From: Bacteroidaceae bacterium
GTDB taxonomy: Bacteria; Bacteroidota; Bacteroidia; Bacteroidales; Bacteroidaceae
DNA: 64,000 nt
Reading direction: 5' to 3'
Assembly: GCA_017540585.1 (NCBI GenBank)
Contig: JAFYAT010000085.1
Coordinates: 1-64,000 of the forward strand
Shown: positions 17,197-25,025 of the stretch, piece by piece
Numbering within the stretch: position 1 is the first letter of the stretch
Layout of the letters: the number at the start of each line of letters is the position of its first letter
Translations under genes and position numbers: made by a program
The notes under the pieces: generated by a model
What the model was told of the DNA's origin: nothing
The model's input: the letters and a program-made list of their open reading frames with translations, nothing else
The model's database searches: none

Positions 17197-17646
17197 TTAG
17201 AAGCCGCCACCACCGCCTTCGTTGCCGCCTGTATTGCCTCCGGTGTTTCCTCCTTCGTTGCCACCTGATGCAGGTGTGACGGATGTGCTGCCGCTTGGGA
17301 GTGTCACTTTGCCCTCGGCATCGATGTAGCGGCAGATGACCTGACGGATGTTGGAGAGGCGGAGTGACTTCTTGAGTCGCTGTGCCTCACGGTAGGCATC
17401 CGTGCCGAGAGGGTTGGCGTCGGTAGGGTGGTTGGCATTGAGCCATGCAGATACGAGTGTCATCTTCTGCTTGAATGCTTCCTGCTGTGCAAGCTGACGT
17501 GCTGTCGGTGCACCTGTGTAGGGATTGCATATCTTGCCTGTGTGACAAGTGCATGATGAGTGGTTGAAGTTGAAGTAGGTATTGCTGTGACTGCATACCT
17601 TGCCACTCATTCCCTTGATTGTGTCGATTGGAAAAATCTTTGCCAT
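17197..17646 (-). CDS. Unknown protein with Cys/His-rich start and Gly-rich tail
   Basis: 149 aa, not recognised. Residues 1-45 contain Cys and His in a spacing that could bind metal (SGKVCSHS, SSCTCHTGKICNP). The middle is helical (QEAFKQKMTLVSAWLNANHP), and the tail is almost only Gly, Asn and Glu (GGNEGGNTGGNTGGNEGG...). No signal peptide. It sits between the smalltalk gene and the divergent DUF4248 gene, in a position where Bacteroidales islands of this type carry variable short proteins. Confidence 0.6.
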   Translation of the reverse strand: MAKIFPIDTIKGMSGKVCSHSNTYFNFNHSSCTCHTGKICNPYTGAPTARQLAQQEAFKQKMTLVSAWLNANHPTDANPLGTDAYREAQRLKKSLRLSNIRQVICRYIDAEGKVTLPSGSTSVTPASGGNEGGNTGGNTGGNEGGGGGF

Positions 17647-18054
17647 AGTGTTTAAGTTTTTGTGTTTGTGAGTTTTTAAGTTTTTTAGTTCTCGTGGTAT
17701 GTGAGTTTTTTAGTTTTTAGGTTTTTAAGTTTTTTAGTTCTCGTGGTTTGTGCGCACAATTCATGTGTAAAAGTCTTCGGCAATCCTTCGTGCACCCTTC
17801 GTAAGAAGACCGGACCCTCTCCCCGTCCCTGCCACTTTATCTGGATGGACGCCCCCTTCGGGGGATGGGGGGCTTTACCTCTGACATTGCAAAGATACTG
17901 TGTTTTCTGCTGTCTGCCAAGGAAAATTCAAAGTGCAAATTCGATTCGCTTCGATTCTTTATGATTTGTTTGGTTATGTTGCAGAAAATCATTATATTTG
18001 TAAAGTTTTCAAACTCTCAGGAGAAATTTACAAACACAAAAAATCACAAACACA
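17647..18054. other. Divergent intergenic region upstream of DUF4248 gene 1
   Basis: It holds low-complexity GTTTTTAAG units (17647-17750), a C/G-rich palindrome near 17811-17880, and from about 17765 a segment homologous to 40610-40858. Shared blocks include CAATCCTTCGTGCA, GACATTGCAAAGATACTG and CTGTCTGCCAAGGAA. Two 10-bp repeats CGATTC(N4) lie at 17942-17961, just before the DUF4248 promoter. Confidence 0.6.
17969..18000 (+). promoter_or_regulatory. Promoter of DUF4248 gene 1
   Basis: TTTG at 17969-17972, a 20-bp spacer and TATATTTG at 17993-18000. The same promoter with the same spacing precedes DUF4248 gene 2. The predicted leader is about 48 nt. Confidence 0.8.
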
Positions 18055-18267
18055 ATGAAGACGGAATTTGTTAGTAAAATGGATTTGGGAATGGCTTATT
18101 TCCCACATATTGATGGTGTGTCAGCACGTCAGAAGTTATGCAATCTTATTCATGAGGATGAGGCTTTGTTCAATGATCTTGTAGGTCGTGGGTATAAGAA
18201 GACGTCCAAGTGCTTTAGCCCTAATCAGTTAGAGGCGATTTTTGAGCGTCTCGGAATGCCTTGGTGA
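18055..18267 (+). CDS. DUF4248 protein, copy 1
   Basis: 70 aa, matching the DUF4248 family: an N-terminal FVSKMDLGMAYFPHI, a middle ARQKLCNLI and the conserved end SKCFSPNQLEAIFERLGMPW. It looks like a small helical protein, perhaps DNA-binding. Function is unknown. The last 63 bases are nearly identical to copy 2 at 40859-41071 while the middle has diverged, so the 3' end and following DNA seem constrained beyond the protein sequence. Confidence 0.8.
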   Translation: MKTEFVSKMDLGMAYFPHIDGVSARQKLCNLIHEDEALFNDLVGRGYKKTSKCFSPNQLEAIFERLGMPW

Positions 18268-18271
18268 GTAG

Positions 18272-18581
18272 TTGGGTGTTTTTTGGGGTGTCTTTTTGGG
18301 TGTCTTTTTTTGCGGACTCAATATTGTGTAATTCATTTTGTTAAGTGCCAAAAATGGCCTCAGGGTGTTTTTCCCTTTTAAAAACCTTATCATGTGCGCG
18401 TGCGTGAGATTAATAGGTAATAAATATAAATAACCACGCGTATATATAATCGCGGGGGTTAAAAAAAAGTTTTTTCGCGTTTTTACACACCCAAGGTCAA
18501 AAACGGGGGTTTATGCATTGAATGTCATGTGCTTAGCTTTGCGAAAAAATCCACCCCAAAAAACACCCCAAAAAACACCCA
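18272..18581. repeat. 310-bp block with long inverted G/T-C/A arms, copy 1
   Basis: The left arm at 18272-18310 (TTGGGTGTTTTTTGGGGTGT...) can pair with the right arm at 18544-18581 (ATCCACCCCAAAAAACACCC...). Between them are conserved stretches: TGCGGACTCAATATTGTGTAATTC, CTTATCATGTGCGCGTGCGTGAG, an A+T-rich AATAAATATAAATAACC, and CGCGTATATATAATCGCGGG. The left arm begins 5 bp after the DUF4248 stop. A near-identical block follows DUF4248 copy 2. Candidate roles: replication origin for the nearby primase/helicase, structured RNA, or mobile repeat. Confidence 0.7.
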
Positions 18582-18591
18582 GGAGCTCACC

Positions 18592-18630
18592 AATAGCCCC
18601 CCTTCGGGGGTCGGGGGGCTATTTCTTGAA
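18592..18630 (+). terminator. Strong GC hairpin, possible terminator
   Basis: Perfect 11-bp stem AATAGCCCCCC/GGGGGGCTATT with loop TTCGGGGGTC, followed by TTCTTG. The T run is short, so termination is likely but not certain. Confidence 0.5.
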
Positions 18631-18671
18631 GTGTTATCGAATGTTAATAAATCTTATTGATTCTTAAATAA

Positions 18672-18703
18672 TTTGGCTTATTCGGACGACTGGCATATAT
18701 TTG
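18672..18703 (+). promoter_or_regulatory. Promoter of the 133-aa gene
   Basis: TTTG at 18672-18675, 20-bp spacer, TATATTTG at 18696-18703, giving a leader of about 40 nt to the ATG at 18752. Confidence 0.75.
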
Positions 18704-18751
18704 CAACATAGTGTAACTACTTGAATGAAATAACTTCCTTAACTCTCATCC

Positions 18752-19153
18752 ATGAATAATGCCGGAGCTTTCCGTACCGTATCTGCGGATGAGCTCAGTA
18801 GCGACATAGAGAGATACATCGACCTTGCCCGTCGTGGCATGCTGTATGTGAGGAATGATGCTGAAGTCATATTACCCGAATGCCTGATGACTCCCGAGGC
18901 TATGCGACTATGGAAGCGACTACAGGATGCTGGATGGGTGGATAATGACTATCGCACCATAGGATTGTCATATACTCAAAAGGCGGTACTTGCCATGGAG
19001 ATGTCTAAAAGGCTGGATGTGTTCCGTGTGTGGAAGGTTTTCGGTGACCTGTGGGATATGAAACCCGACACGCTGCGCAGCGCATACAACAAGGCTCTCG
19101 GTGGTGCCAAATACTCACAGTTCTATGATGCGGTGAGGAAGATGATAGGATAA
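18752..19153 (+). CDS. Unknown island protein (133 aa)
   Basis: Not recognised. It is soluble and mostly helical, without signal peptide or cysteine motif. A possible helix-turn-helix-like stretch is LSYTQKAVLAMEMSKRLDVFRVWKVFGDLW (about 75-104), followed by a Lys/Arg-rich end. It has its own promoter. Position between DUF4248 and the replication genes suggests an island-specific regulatory or DNA-associated role, which is inference only. Confidence 0.6.
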   Translation: MNNAGAFRTVSADELSSDIERYIDLARRGMLYVRNDAEVILPECLMTPEAMRLWKRLQDAGWVDNDYRTIGLSYTQKAVLAMEMSKRLDVFRVWKVFGDLWDMKPDTLRSAYNKALGGAKYSQFYDAVRKMIG

Positions 19154-19154
19154 C

Positions 19155-19345
19155 AGGACAGACCCCCTCCCCAGCCCTACAGACCCCCTCCCCAGCCCTC
19201 CCCCTGAATGGGGAGGGAGAAGTTACACTACTCGTTGGGGGGAAAGTAATTCTTAATTTTGAATTCTGAATTCTTAATTTTTTTTCAAACCCGTACCCAA
19301 CCCGTACCCGTTTTTAAAAAAACAAGTTCGTACCTTTGCAATGTC
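19155..19345 (+). promoter_or_regulatory. REP-like repeats and promoter of the 117-aa gene
   Basis: REP-like C/G palindromes occupy 19155-19230. Then come two tandem 11-bp copies of AACCCGTACCC (19288-19298, 19299-19309) and TACCTTTG at 19331-19338. The whole segment from the palindrome to the first bases after the promoter is repeated at 41560-41711, where no gene follows. The 11-bp repeats sit at the -33 region and could be a repressor site. Confidence 0.65.
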
Positions 19346-19448
19346 GAAAGATAAAAAGACTCAACTGGTGCATGCGGAGGTTGAGCCGACAGTCACGACA
19401 CAAACACTAAAATTAAAACAATTACAAACACAAAAAAAAATTTAGATT

Positions 19449-19802
19449 ATGGCAACAGTTTTTCAGAATGATGCCAAGAACGAGACTCGTATCGTTGGCA
19501 CGACAGTAGTAATCAATGACCCTGACATGCGTCTTGCACTCGACAAGGCTGTGGGCGGCAAGGTGGTGGTGCACTCAGACGACCACTCTGTCGATATCCG
19601 TATCGACAAGAAGAGGGCAGAGAGCCTTGTGGAGGAGTTGTTCAAGGGTGCTGACGCTGGTCTCGTAGCCAAGTACAATCCTCGCGACAAGAAGTACTCT
19701 CTCTCCCTTAACGTCGTGGGTGCCACATTCCGTGGGGTGGGCAGGACTCGCATCAAGGTTGAGTTCAACAAGGCTCTCGACTCAATCTACAGCAGACTGT
19801 AG
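19449..19802 (+). CDS. Unknown island protein (117 aa)
   Basis: Not recognised. MATVFQND at the start, then alternating strand-like segments (VVVHSDDHSVDIRI, KYSLSLNVVGATFRGVGRTRIKVEF) and one helix (KRAESLVEELFKGA), giving an alpha/beta soluble protein. It uses highly preferred codons (GTC, CTC, GAC), which suggests good expression. It starts about 105 nt after the predicted transcription start, behind an A-rich leader with CAAACACAAA units. Confidence 0.6.
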   Translation: MATVFQNDAKNETRIVGTTVVINDPDMRLALDKAVGGKVVVHSDDHSVDIRIDKKRAESLVEELFKGADAGLVAKYNPRDKKYSLSLNVVGATFRGVGRTRIKVEFNKALDSIYSRL

Positions 19803-19814
19803 GTGAGAGGTATT

Positions 19815-20036
19815 TTGGGGAACGAAAATTTAGAAAATTAAAGAAAATTATTTTCAAATCTTTGTAGGAAATCGCACCATAGGTGCGGACGAAGAAAAAA
19901 CAGATAAAAACAAACAAAAACAAGAAAAAACATTTTTTTTTCTAATTGGCCGCTTGGCGGCAAAAACAGCAATATGGCTTTAACCATGCAGTTAGAATAA
20001 ATTTTCTTTAATTTTCTGAATTTTCGTTCCCCTAAA
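19815..20036. repeat. Nested palindromic element E2
   Basis: The ends GGGGAACGAAAATTTAGAAAATTAAAGAAAATT (left, 19817-19849) and its near-complement (19999-20034) are inverted. The interior (A-rich run, TAATTGGCCGC, GGCGGCAAAAA) matches that of 1-167. It sits in the 300-bp gap between the 117-aa gene and the helicase gene. After it, a GTTAATTGTTAATTATTAATTG block (20056-20085) is an inverted copy of 14539-14568. Confidence 0.7.
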
Positions 20037-20103
20037 AAATCTCAGTGAACCAGCATGTTAATTGTTAATTATTAATTGTTAATTGAAAAGTTAACCAAAT
20101 GTT

Positions 20104-21534
20104 ATGTTATCAGATGATGAGAAAAGCCTTGAAAAGGCAAGGAATGAGAGGGAGGACAATATTGTCGGGATAACCCTCGATATGTTGCTCGGGTTGATAG
20201 ACGACAAGAAGAAGGAACTTGACGCTATCATAGCTGACTGTGGCAGGAAGACGGAACGTGAGAGGGCACTCATCGAAGCCCTGTCAACGTATCTCGACGA
20301 GTCCTTTGACCGCTATCTTGCCGTGCCTCAGTACATCCAGAGACAGAAAGCCTGTCAGGACGTGTATCTGTTTGTCGGTACCCACTGGAAACAGATTATC
20401 TACCAGCAGTTCATCGACTTTGTCCGTGACTGTTGCCACAAGACAGGACTTGAGGACACATACTGCGGCGACAGCGTGTTCATGAACCGGTTGCTGGAGC
20501 ATCTGACCTTCCGCCGTTCACGTTACAGAGCCAATGCCGTACCGCATGGCGAGGTGTGGATAAACCTCAGCAACGGCACGCTCGAGATTCACCCTGACGG
20601 CAATGTCGTGTTCCGCCACCATGAGTCAGACGACTTCTTCACCTACTGCCTGCCATATCCCTACGATGCGGATGCCGGGTGTCCGCAGTGGCTCGCCTTC
20701 CTCGACCGTGTGATACCCGAACGTGAGATGCAGCAGCTGCTCTCCGAGTATGTGGGCTACTGTTTCACCAAGAACATGAAGCTCGAGAAGATGGCAGTGT
20801 TCTATGGTACAGGCTGCAACGGCAAGTCGGTCACGATGGATGTGATAGAGCACGTCCTCGGTAGGGAGAACGTCAGTCATGTGAGTCTGGCAGCCGCCAC
20901 GACAGACGATGAGAAGCGGATGCACCTTGAAGGCAAGCTCGTGAACATATCGTCCGAAAGCAGCAAGGACATAGACGCTGCAACACTCAAGCAGCTTGTC
21001 AGCGGCGAGCCAGTCAATGTGCGTAAGCTGTATGTCGGCTCGTATGTCATCTACGACTACGCAAAGCTGATAACCTCCTTCAACCAGTTGCCGCCAGCCG
21101 AGCGCACATACGGCTATTACCGCCAGTGGCTGCTCTTCCCCTTCAAGGTGACCATACCCGAGGAGGAACAGGACATCAACCTCGTACACAAGCTGTGTGG
21201 TGAACTCCCCGGTATCATGAACTGGGTGCTGTCAGGACTGAGACACCTTGCCGTGAGCAACACTTTCACCCAGAGTCCGCTATGCACTCAGGCGCTGTCC
21301 GAATACCAGAAGCGTACCAACTCCGCCTTGCAGTTCCTTACAGACAGATGCGAAATAGATTCCATGTCAGCCATCAAGCTGATGGACCTGTATTCCAGCT
21401 ACAGCCTTTTCTGCAACGAGGAGGGCATCAGTAACAAGATGACCAAATGCCACTTCAAGGAACATCTCGAATCATTCGGTGCCAAGGCAAGAACCATACA
21501 CGGAGTGGTGTACTATGACGTGAAGGTAAATTAA
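20104..21534 (+). CDS. P4-type phage/plasmid helicase (SF3, D5-like)
   Basis: 476 aa. The C-terminal two thirds match superfamily-3 helicases of P4/D5 type: Walker A GTGCNGKS with K241, then LVNISSES (Walker B-like acidic region), LKQLVSGEPVNVRKLY, and LITSFNQLPP...QWLLFPFKV (motif C and sensor region). Residues 1-60 are charged and coiled-coil-like. No primase motifs are seen in this chain. A separate CHC2 primase follows, so together they form a two-gene replication module, as in phage and plasmid satellites. The role would be origin opening and strand unwinding. Confidence 0.85.
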   Translation: MLSDDEKSLEKARNEREDNIVGITLDMLLGLIDDKKKELDAIIADCGRKTERERALIEALSTYLDESFDRYLAVPQYIQRQKACQDVYLFVGTHWKQIIYQQFIDFVRDCCHKTGLEDTYCGDSVFMNRLLEHLTFRRSRYRANAVPHGEVWINLSNGTLEIHPDGNVVFRHHESDDFFTYCLPYPYDADAGCPQWLAFLDRVIPEREMQQLLSEYVGYCFTKNMKLEKMAVFYGTGCNGKSVTMDVIEHVLGRENVSHVSLAAATTDDEKRMHLEGKLVNISSESSKDIDAATLKQLVSGEPVNVRKLYVGSYVIYDYAKLITSFNQLPPAERTYGYYRQWLLFPFKVTIPEEEQDINLVHKLCGELPGIMNWVLSGLRHLAVSNTFTQSPLCTQALSEYQKRTNSALQFLTDRCEIDSMSAIKLMDLYSSYSLFCNEEGISNKMTKCHFKEHLESFGAKARTIHGVVYYDVKVN

Positions 21535-21535
21535 G

Positions 21536-21620
21536 CCCCCCGACCCCCGAAGGGGGCGGCCATCCGGATATAGACGGCCCCCTCCCGACCTCCCCACAGG
21601 GGAGGAGAAGAGTCACTAAT
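21536..21620. repeat. C/G-rich palindrome after the helicase gene
   Basis: GCCCCCCGACCCCCGAAGGGGGCGGCC followed by CATCCGGAT and CCCTCCCG...GGGGAGGAG. It is a shortened relative of 41398-41470. It may act as a terminator on either strand. Confidence 0.5.
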
Positions 21621-21665
21621 GTGGTTTGCTACTGTGTCTGATGCGTCAGCATCGTGGAGGCATAT

Positions 21666-21681
21666 TTAGGAATGGATAGTC
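21666..21681. repeat. 16-bp direct repeat, left of primase gene
   Basis: TTAGGAATGGATAGTC, identical to 22811-22826. The two copies bracket the primase gene, each joined to part of the AAATTTTCGTT inverted-end sequence. Confidence 0.6.
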
Positions 21682-21711
21682 TAAATTTTCGTTCTAAAAA
21701 TCAGCTAAAAA

Positions 21712-22800
21712 ATGTCAATCGTCAAAAATAAAATTTCCCGTCAGTCCGCCCCCTTCGGGGGACGTGTGACTTACGATACCTCAGCTCTCAACGGTCTCCC
21801 GATGCTGGAGGTGGTAAAGCGCCTTAATCATACGGTAAGGAAGAGCGGCAAGAATGACGTGATGCTCTGTCCTTTCCATGAAGACCATCATCCGTCAATG
21901 GTCATATACGAGCACCACACACAATGCTTTGCCTGCGGAAAGACCGTGAATGTCATCGGCTTTGTCATGGAAGACAGTAACAAGACCTTCCTCGAAGCCT
22001 GTGACTGGCTCAGCCAGCAGTTCGGCACAGGAAGGGTGGAGGAGACATCCCCCATGGCGACAAGGACAGCGAGACGTACGCACGTGGCACGAAGGCTCAG
22101 TGTCAGGAAACATCCTTCGATGGAGCAATCATTCCATGGCGACTGGACTTTTTCTGCTGAATATGTGGCGAGTCATGTCAGTATGCAGGACAGTTTCTGC
22201 AAGTGTCTCCAGCACGTCTTCGACAAGGAGAAGGTGCGTTATGTGGCAGAGATGTACGGTATCGGCTGTTTCGGCATTGACGACACCATGTTCCCCGTCA
22301 TGGATGCAGACCTCAATGTACATAACATCAAGATACAGCACTACGACACCAATCCCCTCTCCAGTGGCTTCTTCCACAAGGACCACGGCAAGGCATGGTG
22401 GTACGGCAAGAAGTACATGGAGACCCATCCCGACAAGGGCGACACCTTCTGCGATGTCCAGTGTTACTTCGGTGAGCATCTTATTTCCCGTTATCCCTCA
22501 GCCATCATCGTGCTTGTGGAGAGTCCCAAGAATGCCATCCTCGGCACATGCCTCTGGCCTCAGTACCTGTGGGTGGCAGCGGGTAACAAGAATATGCTCA
22601 CCCGTCCTCGTCTCCAGTGTCTCCGTGGCAGAAGCGTCATCGTCATGCCCGATGCTGATGCCGAGCAGGAGTGGCGCACCATCCTCGATGGCATGCGTGA
22701 CATTGCCACCTTCGTCTTCTCCTCCATGATTCCCTCCTTCCGTGACATGGGCAGCAAGTGCGACATCGGCGACTGGGTGGTGGAGAGAATGAGGAATTAG
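21712..22800 (+). CDS. CHC2 zinc-finger DNA primase with Toprim domain
   Basis: 362 aa. The zinc-binding motif of DnaG-type primases is C53-x2-H56 ... C72-x2-C75 (CPFH and CFACG). A Toprim-like core follows: IIVLVESPKNAILG near 264-277, and VIVMPDADAEQEW near 310-322 with the acidic DxD. The middle (about 115-250) is unassigned. It would make primers for the element's replication next to the SF3 helicase. The gene body starts with a C/G palindrome (CCCCCTTCGGGGG) at codons 14-19, shared with nearby intergenic repeats. Confidence 0.85.
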   Translation: MSIVKNKISRQSAPFGGRVTYDTSALNGLPMLEVVKRLNHTVRKSGKNDVMLCPFHEDHHPSMVIYEHHTQCFACGKTVNVIGFVMEDSNKTFLEACDWLSQQFGTGRVEETSPMATRTARRTHVARRLSVRKHPSMEQSFHGDWTFSAEYVASHVSMQDSFCKCLQHVFDKEKVRYVAEMYGIGCFGIDDTMFPVMDADLNVHNIKIQHYDTNPLSSGFFHKDHGKAWWYGKKYMETHPDKGDTFCDVQCYFGEHLISRYPSAIIVLVESPKNAILGTCLWPQYLWVAAGNKNMLTRPRLQCLRGRSVIVMPDADAEQEWRTILDGMRDIATFVFSSMIPSFRDMGSKCDIGDWVVERMRN

Positions 22801-22810
22801 GAGTGAGGAA

Positions 22811-22826
22811 TTAGGAATGGATAGTC
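22811..22826. repeat. 16-bp direct repeat, right of primase gene
   Basis: TTAGGAATGGATAGTC, identical to 21666-21681. Confidence 0.6.
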
Positions 22827-22832
22827 AAAATA

Positions 22833-23350
22833 GGAACGAAAATTTAGAACTTTTCTCACCGAAGGTAAAATTAAAGAAAATTTATTTTTTATCTCAAATT
22901 TCAAATTTATGTTTATGCCTTCGGCTTATAGTGGTGCTGCAAAAGCTGCCAGTTAGAAAAAATTTTGACCTGTACGGTTGAAATTTCTGAAACATTAGCA
23001 TATTTTAAATCTCCCACAGAGCTCACAGAGGACACAGAGTTTTTTCTTAGTTCTCTGATTTATTTAGAGTGCACAGAGGTCGCTTGTGCTCCGTGGAGCT
23101 CTCAGAGCAAACTCGCTGAGGCGGCAAGTTACTTTGCTTATTCCGAACGGCTCTGTGTACTTCTAGGAGCGCCTGCGACCTCTGTGAACTCGTTTAAGGG
23201 GAAAGACTATGTAACTGAATCTCTGTGTCCTCTGTGAACTCTGTGGGAGAAAAAAATATCGTTGATATTTCGGTTTCCCAGTTTGTTTCGTAGTTTCTTT
23301 TGAACCGTACAGGTTGAAAAATTTTCTTTAATTTTATAAATTTTCGTTTT
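22833..23350. repeat. Large nested palindromic element E3
   Basis: Three sets of inverted repeats are nested. The outer ends are AACGAAAATTTAGAA (22835-22849) and AAATTTTC...TTTTCGTTTT (23319-23350). The middle pair is CTGTACGGTTG (22970-22980) against GAACCGTACAG (23302-23312). The inner 30-bp arms (23010-23039 and 23221-23250, both of CACAGAG/CTCTGTG type) pair with one mismatch. Still further in, ACAGAGGTCGC near 23076 pairs with GCGACCTCTGT near 23176. The whole region could fold as one long cruciform or RNA hairpin. No gene is present. Confidence 0.75.
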
Positions 23351-23390
23351 AAAAAATCACGGCAGGTACATACATGACTAAAAGAGAGTG

Positions 23391-23587
23391 AATAAATTTG
23401 GCATTTCACATGTTAAATCGTACCTATGTTGGCTACGCCGAAGGTACTCACGCTCAACAAAACTCAAATAAATTTGGTTTTGTTTTCGCTTAATCGTACC
23501 TTTGTTGGCTACGCCGAAGGTACTCACGCTCGGAAATGCTCAAATAAATTTGGCATTTCACTCGCTTAATCGTACCTTTGTTGGCAA
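23391..23587 (+). repeat. Three tandem 76-bp repeats, each carrying a promoter
   Basis: Units begin at 23391, 23467 and 23543 (period 76 bp, third unit cut short). Each contains AATTTGG, about 20 bp, then TACCTATG (unit 1) or TACCTTTG (units 2 and 3), the phylum's -33/-7 promoter. Units 1 and 2 share GTTGGCTACGCCGAAGGTAC followed by TCACGCTC downstream of the -7. The third promoter (TACCTTTG, 23573-23580) is followed 17 bp later by the U32 peptidase start. This gives three promoters in series for one gene. Confidence 0.75.
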
Positions 23588-23597
23588 ATTGCAATTT

Positions 23598-24884
23598 ATG
23601 AAAAGAGAAGACTTCGAAATCATGGCGCCCGTCGGTTCGCGAGAGAGCCTTGCAGCCGCTATTCATGCCGGTGCCAATTCTATCTATTTCGGCATAGGTA
23701 AGCTGAATATGCGTTCGCATAGTGCGAATGCGTTTACGATAGATGACCTTAAGGAAATTGCCCAGATATGTCATGAGCATGGACTTAAGTCATACCTCAC
23801 CGTCAATACTATCATCTACGGCGAGGATATAGATACTATGCACGAAATCATAGATGCTGCCAAGGAGGCACGCATCAGTGCCGTAATAGCCAGTGACGTG
23901 GCTGTTATGACCTATTGTCGTAAGGTGGACCAAGAGGTGCACCTCAGTACTCAGCTCAACATTTCAAATATTGAGGCACTCAAGTTCTATGCTCAGTTTG
24001 CCGATGTAGTCGTTCTTGCCCGTGAGCTTAACATGTGGCAGGTGAGCGACATCTATGAGCAGATTGTGGCTCAGGATATTCGTGGCCCTAAGGGTGAGCT
24101 TGTGCGCATCGAGATGTTCTGTCACGGTGCTCTCTGTATGGCGATCTCAGGCAAGTGCTACCTCAGTCTCCAGAATGCGGGACGCTCAGCCAACAGGGGT
24201 GAGTGTGTGCAGATATGCCGCAGGGCATACGAGGTGAAGGACATTGAGACAGGCACAGAACTGGCTGTTGATAACAAGTATATCATGTCGCCAAAGGACC
24301 TCAAGACAGTACGTTTCATCGACGTGATGATGAACTCTGGTGTGCGTGTGCTCAAGATTGAAGGTCGTGCCCGTGGTCCTGAGTATGTCAAGACTGTGGT
24401 TGAGGCATACGACCAGGCCATCAATGCCGTTATTCACGACAATGACCACCCTGACGAGCCAAAGCAGTTCACGGATGAGGCTAAGGACGCATGGGACAAG
24501 TCGCTCATGACAGTGTTCAATCGTGGTTTCTGGGACGGTTACTATCAGGGTCAGAAACTGGGTGAGTGGTGCGATGTATATGGCTCTAAGGCAACAGAGA
24601 AGAAGATATACTGTGGCAAGTGTACCAAGTACTTTGCCAAGATAGGTGTTGCAGAGTTCCTTGTGGAGAACTGCGACATCAAGGCTACGGACAAGATGCT
24701 CGTTACAGGTCCTACGACTGGAGCCCTTATCCAGCCAGTGGATGAGATACGACTTGACGAGAAGCCAGTGGAGTCAGCCAAGAAGGGTGACTTCATCAGC
24801 ATCAAGGTCAACGAGCGTGTACGTCTCAATGACCGTCTGTTCGTACTCTTCAATGACGAAAGCCAACAATTGACACAAAAATAA
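23598..24884 (+). CDS. U32 family peptidase/hydroxylase-like protein
   Basis: 428 aa. The start KREDFEIMAPVGSRESLAAAIHAGANSIYFG, the motif EMFCHGALCMAISGKCYLS near 200 with the U32 signature, and cysteines for an iron-sulphur site (CYLS, CVQICRR, and later CGKCTKYF) identify the family. Members act in tRNA or ubiquinone hydroxylation (RlhA, TrhP, UbiU/V types) or as collagenase-like proteases. TrhP-like tRNA modification is my best guess. The frame is open upstream to 23502, but the promoter at 23573-23580 lies inside that extension, so ATG 23598 is chosen. Confidence 0.88.
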   Translation: MKREDFEIMAPVGSRESLAAAIHAGANSIYFGIGKLNMRSHSANAFTIDDLKEIAQICHEHGLKSYLTVNTIIYGEDIDTMHEIIDAAKEARISAVIASDVAVMTYCRKVDQEVHLSTQLNISNIEALKFYAQFADVVVLARELNMWQVSDIYEQIVAQDIRGPKGELVRIEMFCHGALCMAISGKCYLSLQNAGRSANRGECVQICRRAYEVKDIETGTELAVDNKYIMSPKDLKTVRFIDVMMNSGVRVLKIEGRARGPEYVKTVVEAYDQAINAVIHDNDHPDEPKQFTDEAKDAWDKSLMTVFNRGFWDGYYQGQKLGEWCDVYGSKATEKKIYCGKCTKYFAKIGVAEFLVENCDIKATDKMLVTGPTTGALIQPVDEIRLDEKPVESAKKGDFISIKVNERVRLNDRLFVLFNDESQQLTQK

Positions 24885-24890
24885 GAAAAA

Positions 24891-25015
24891 GACCCCCTTC
24901 GCCCTTCGGGCACCTCCCCCTCTATGGGGAGGATGCAAGTTACTCCGAACGCCCTAATCGCGAACAATCTAACTATCTCCCTCCCCATATAGGGGGAGGG
25001 CTGGGAGAGGGGGTC
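24891..25015. repeat. REP doublet (inverted C/G-rich palindromes)
   Basis: GACCCCCTTC...CTCCCCCTCTATGGGGAGG at the left and CCTCCCCATATAGGGGGAGGGCTGGGAGAGGGGGTC at the right face each other around about 50 bp. It fills the gap between the U32 gene and the next gene. Confidence 0.65.
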
Positions 25016-25025
25016 CGTTATATCT

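Noticed and set aside
20626..21189. Long open frames antisense to the helicase, primase and other G+C-rich genes
   Set aside because: They mirror the codon pattern of the sense genes and show no domain or start signals.
23391..23587. 76-bp repeats as a short CRISPR array
   Set aside because: The whole unit is conserved, so there are no variable spacers, and each unit carries a promoter.
23502..23597. Longer N terminus of the U32 peptidase
   Set aside because: The extension contains a consensus promoter and lies in tandem repeats; family homology begins at MKREDFEI (23598).
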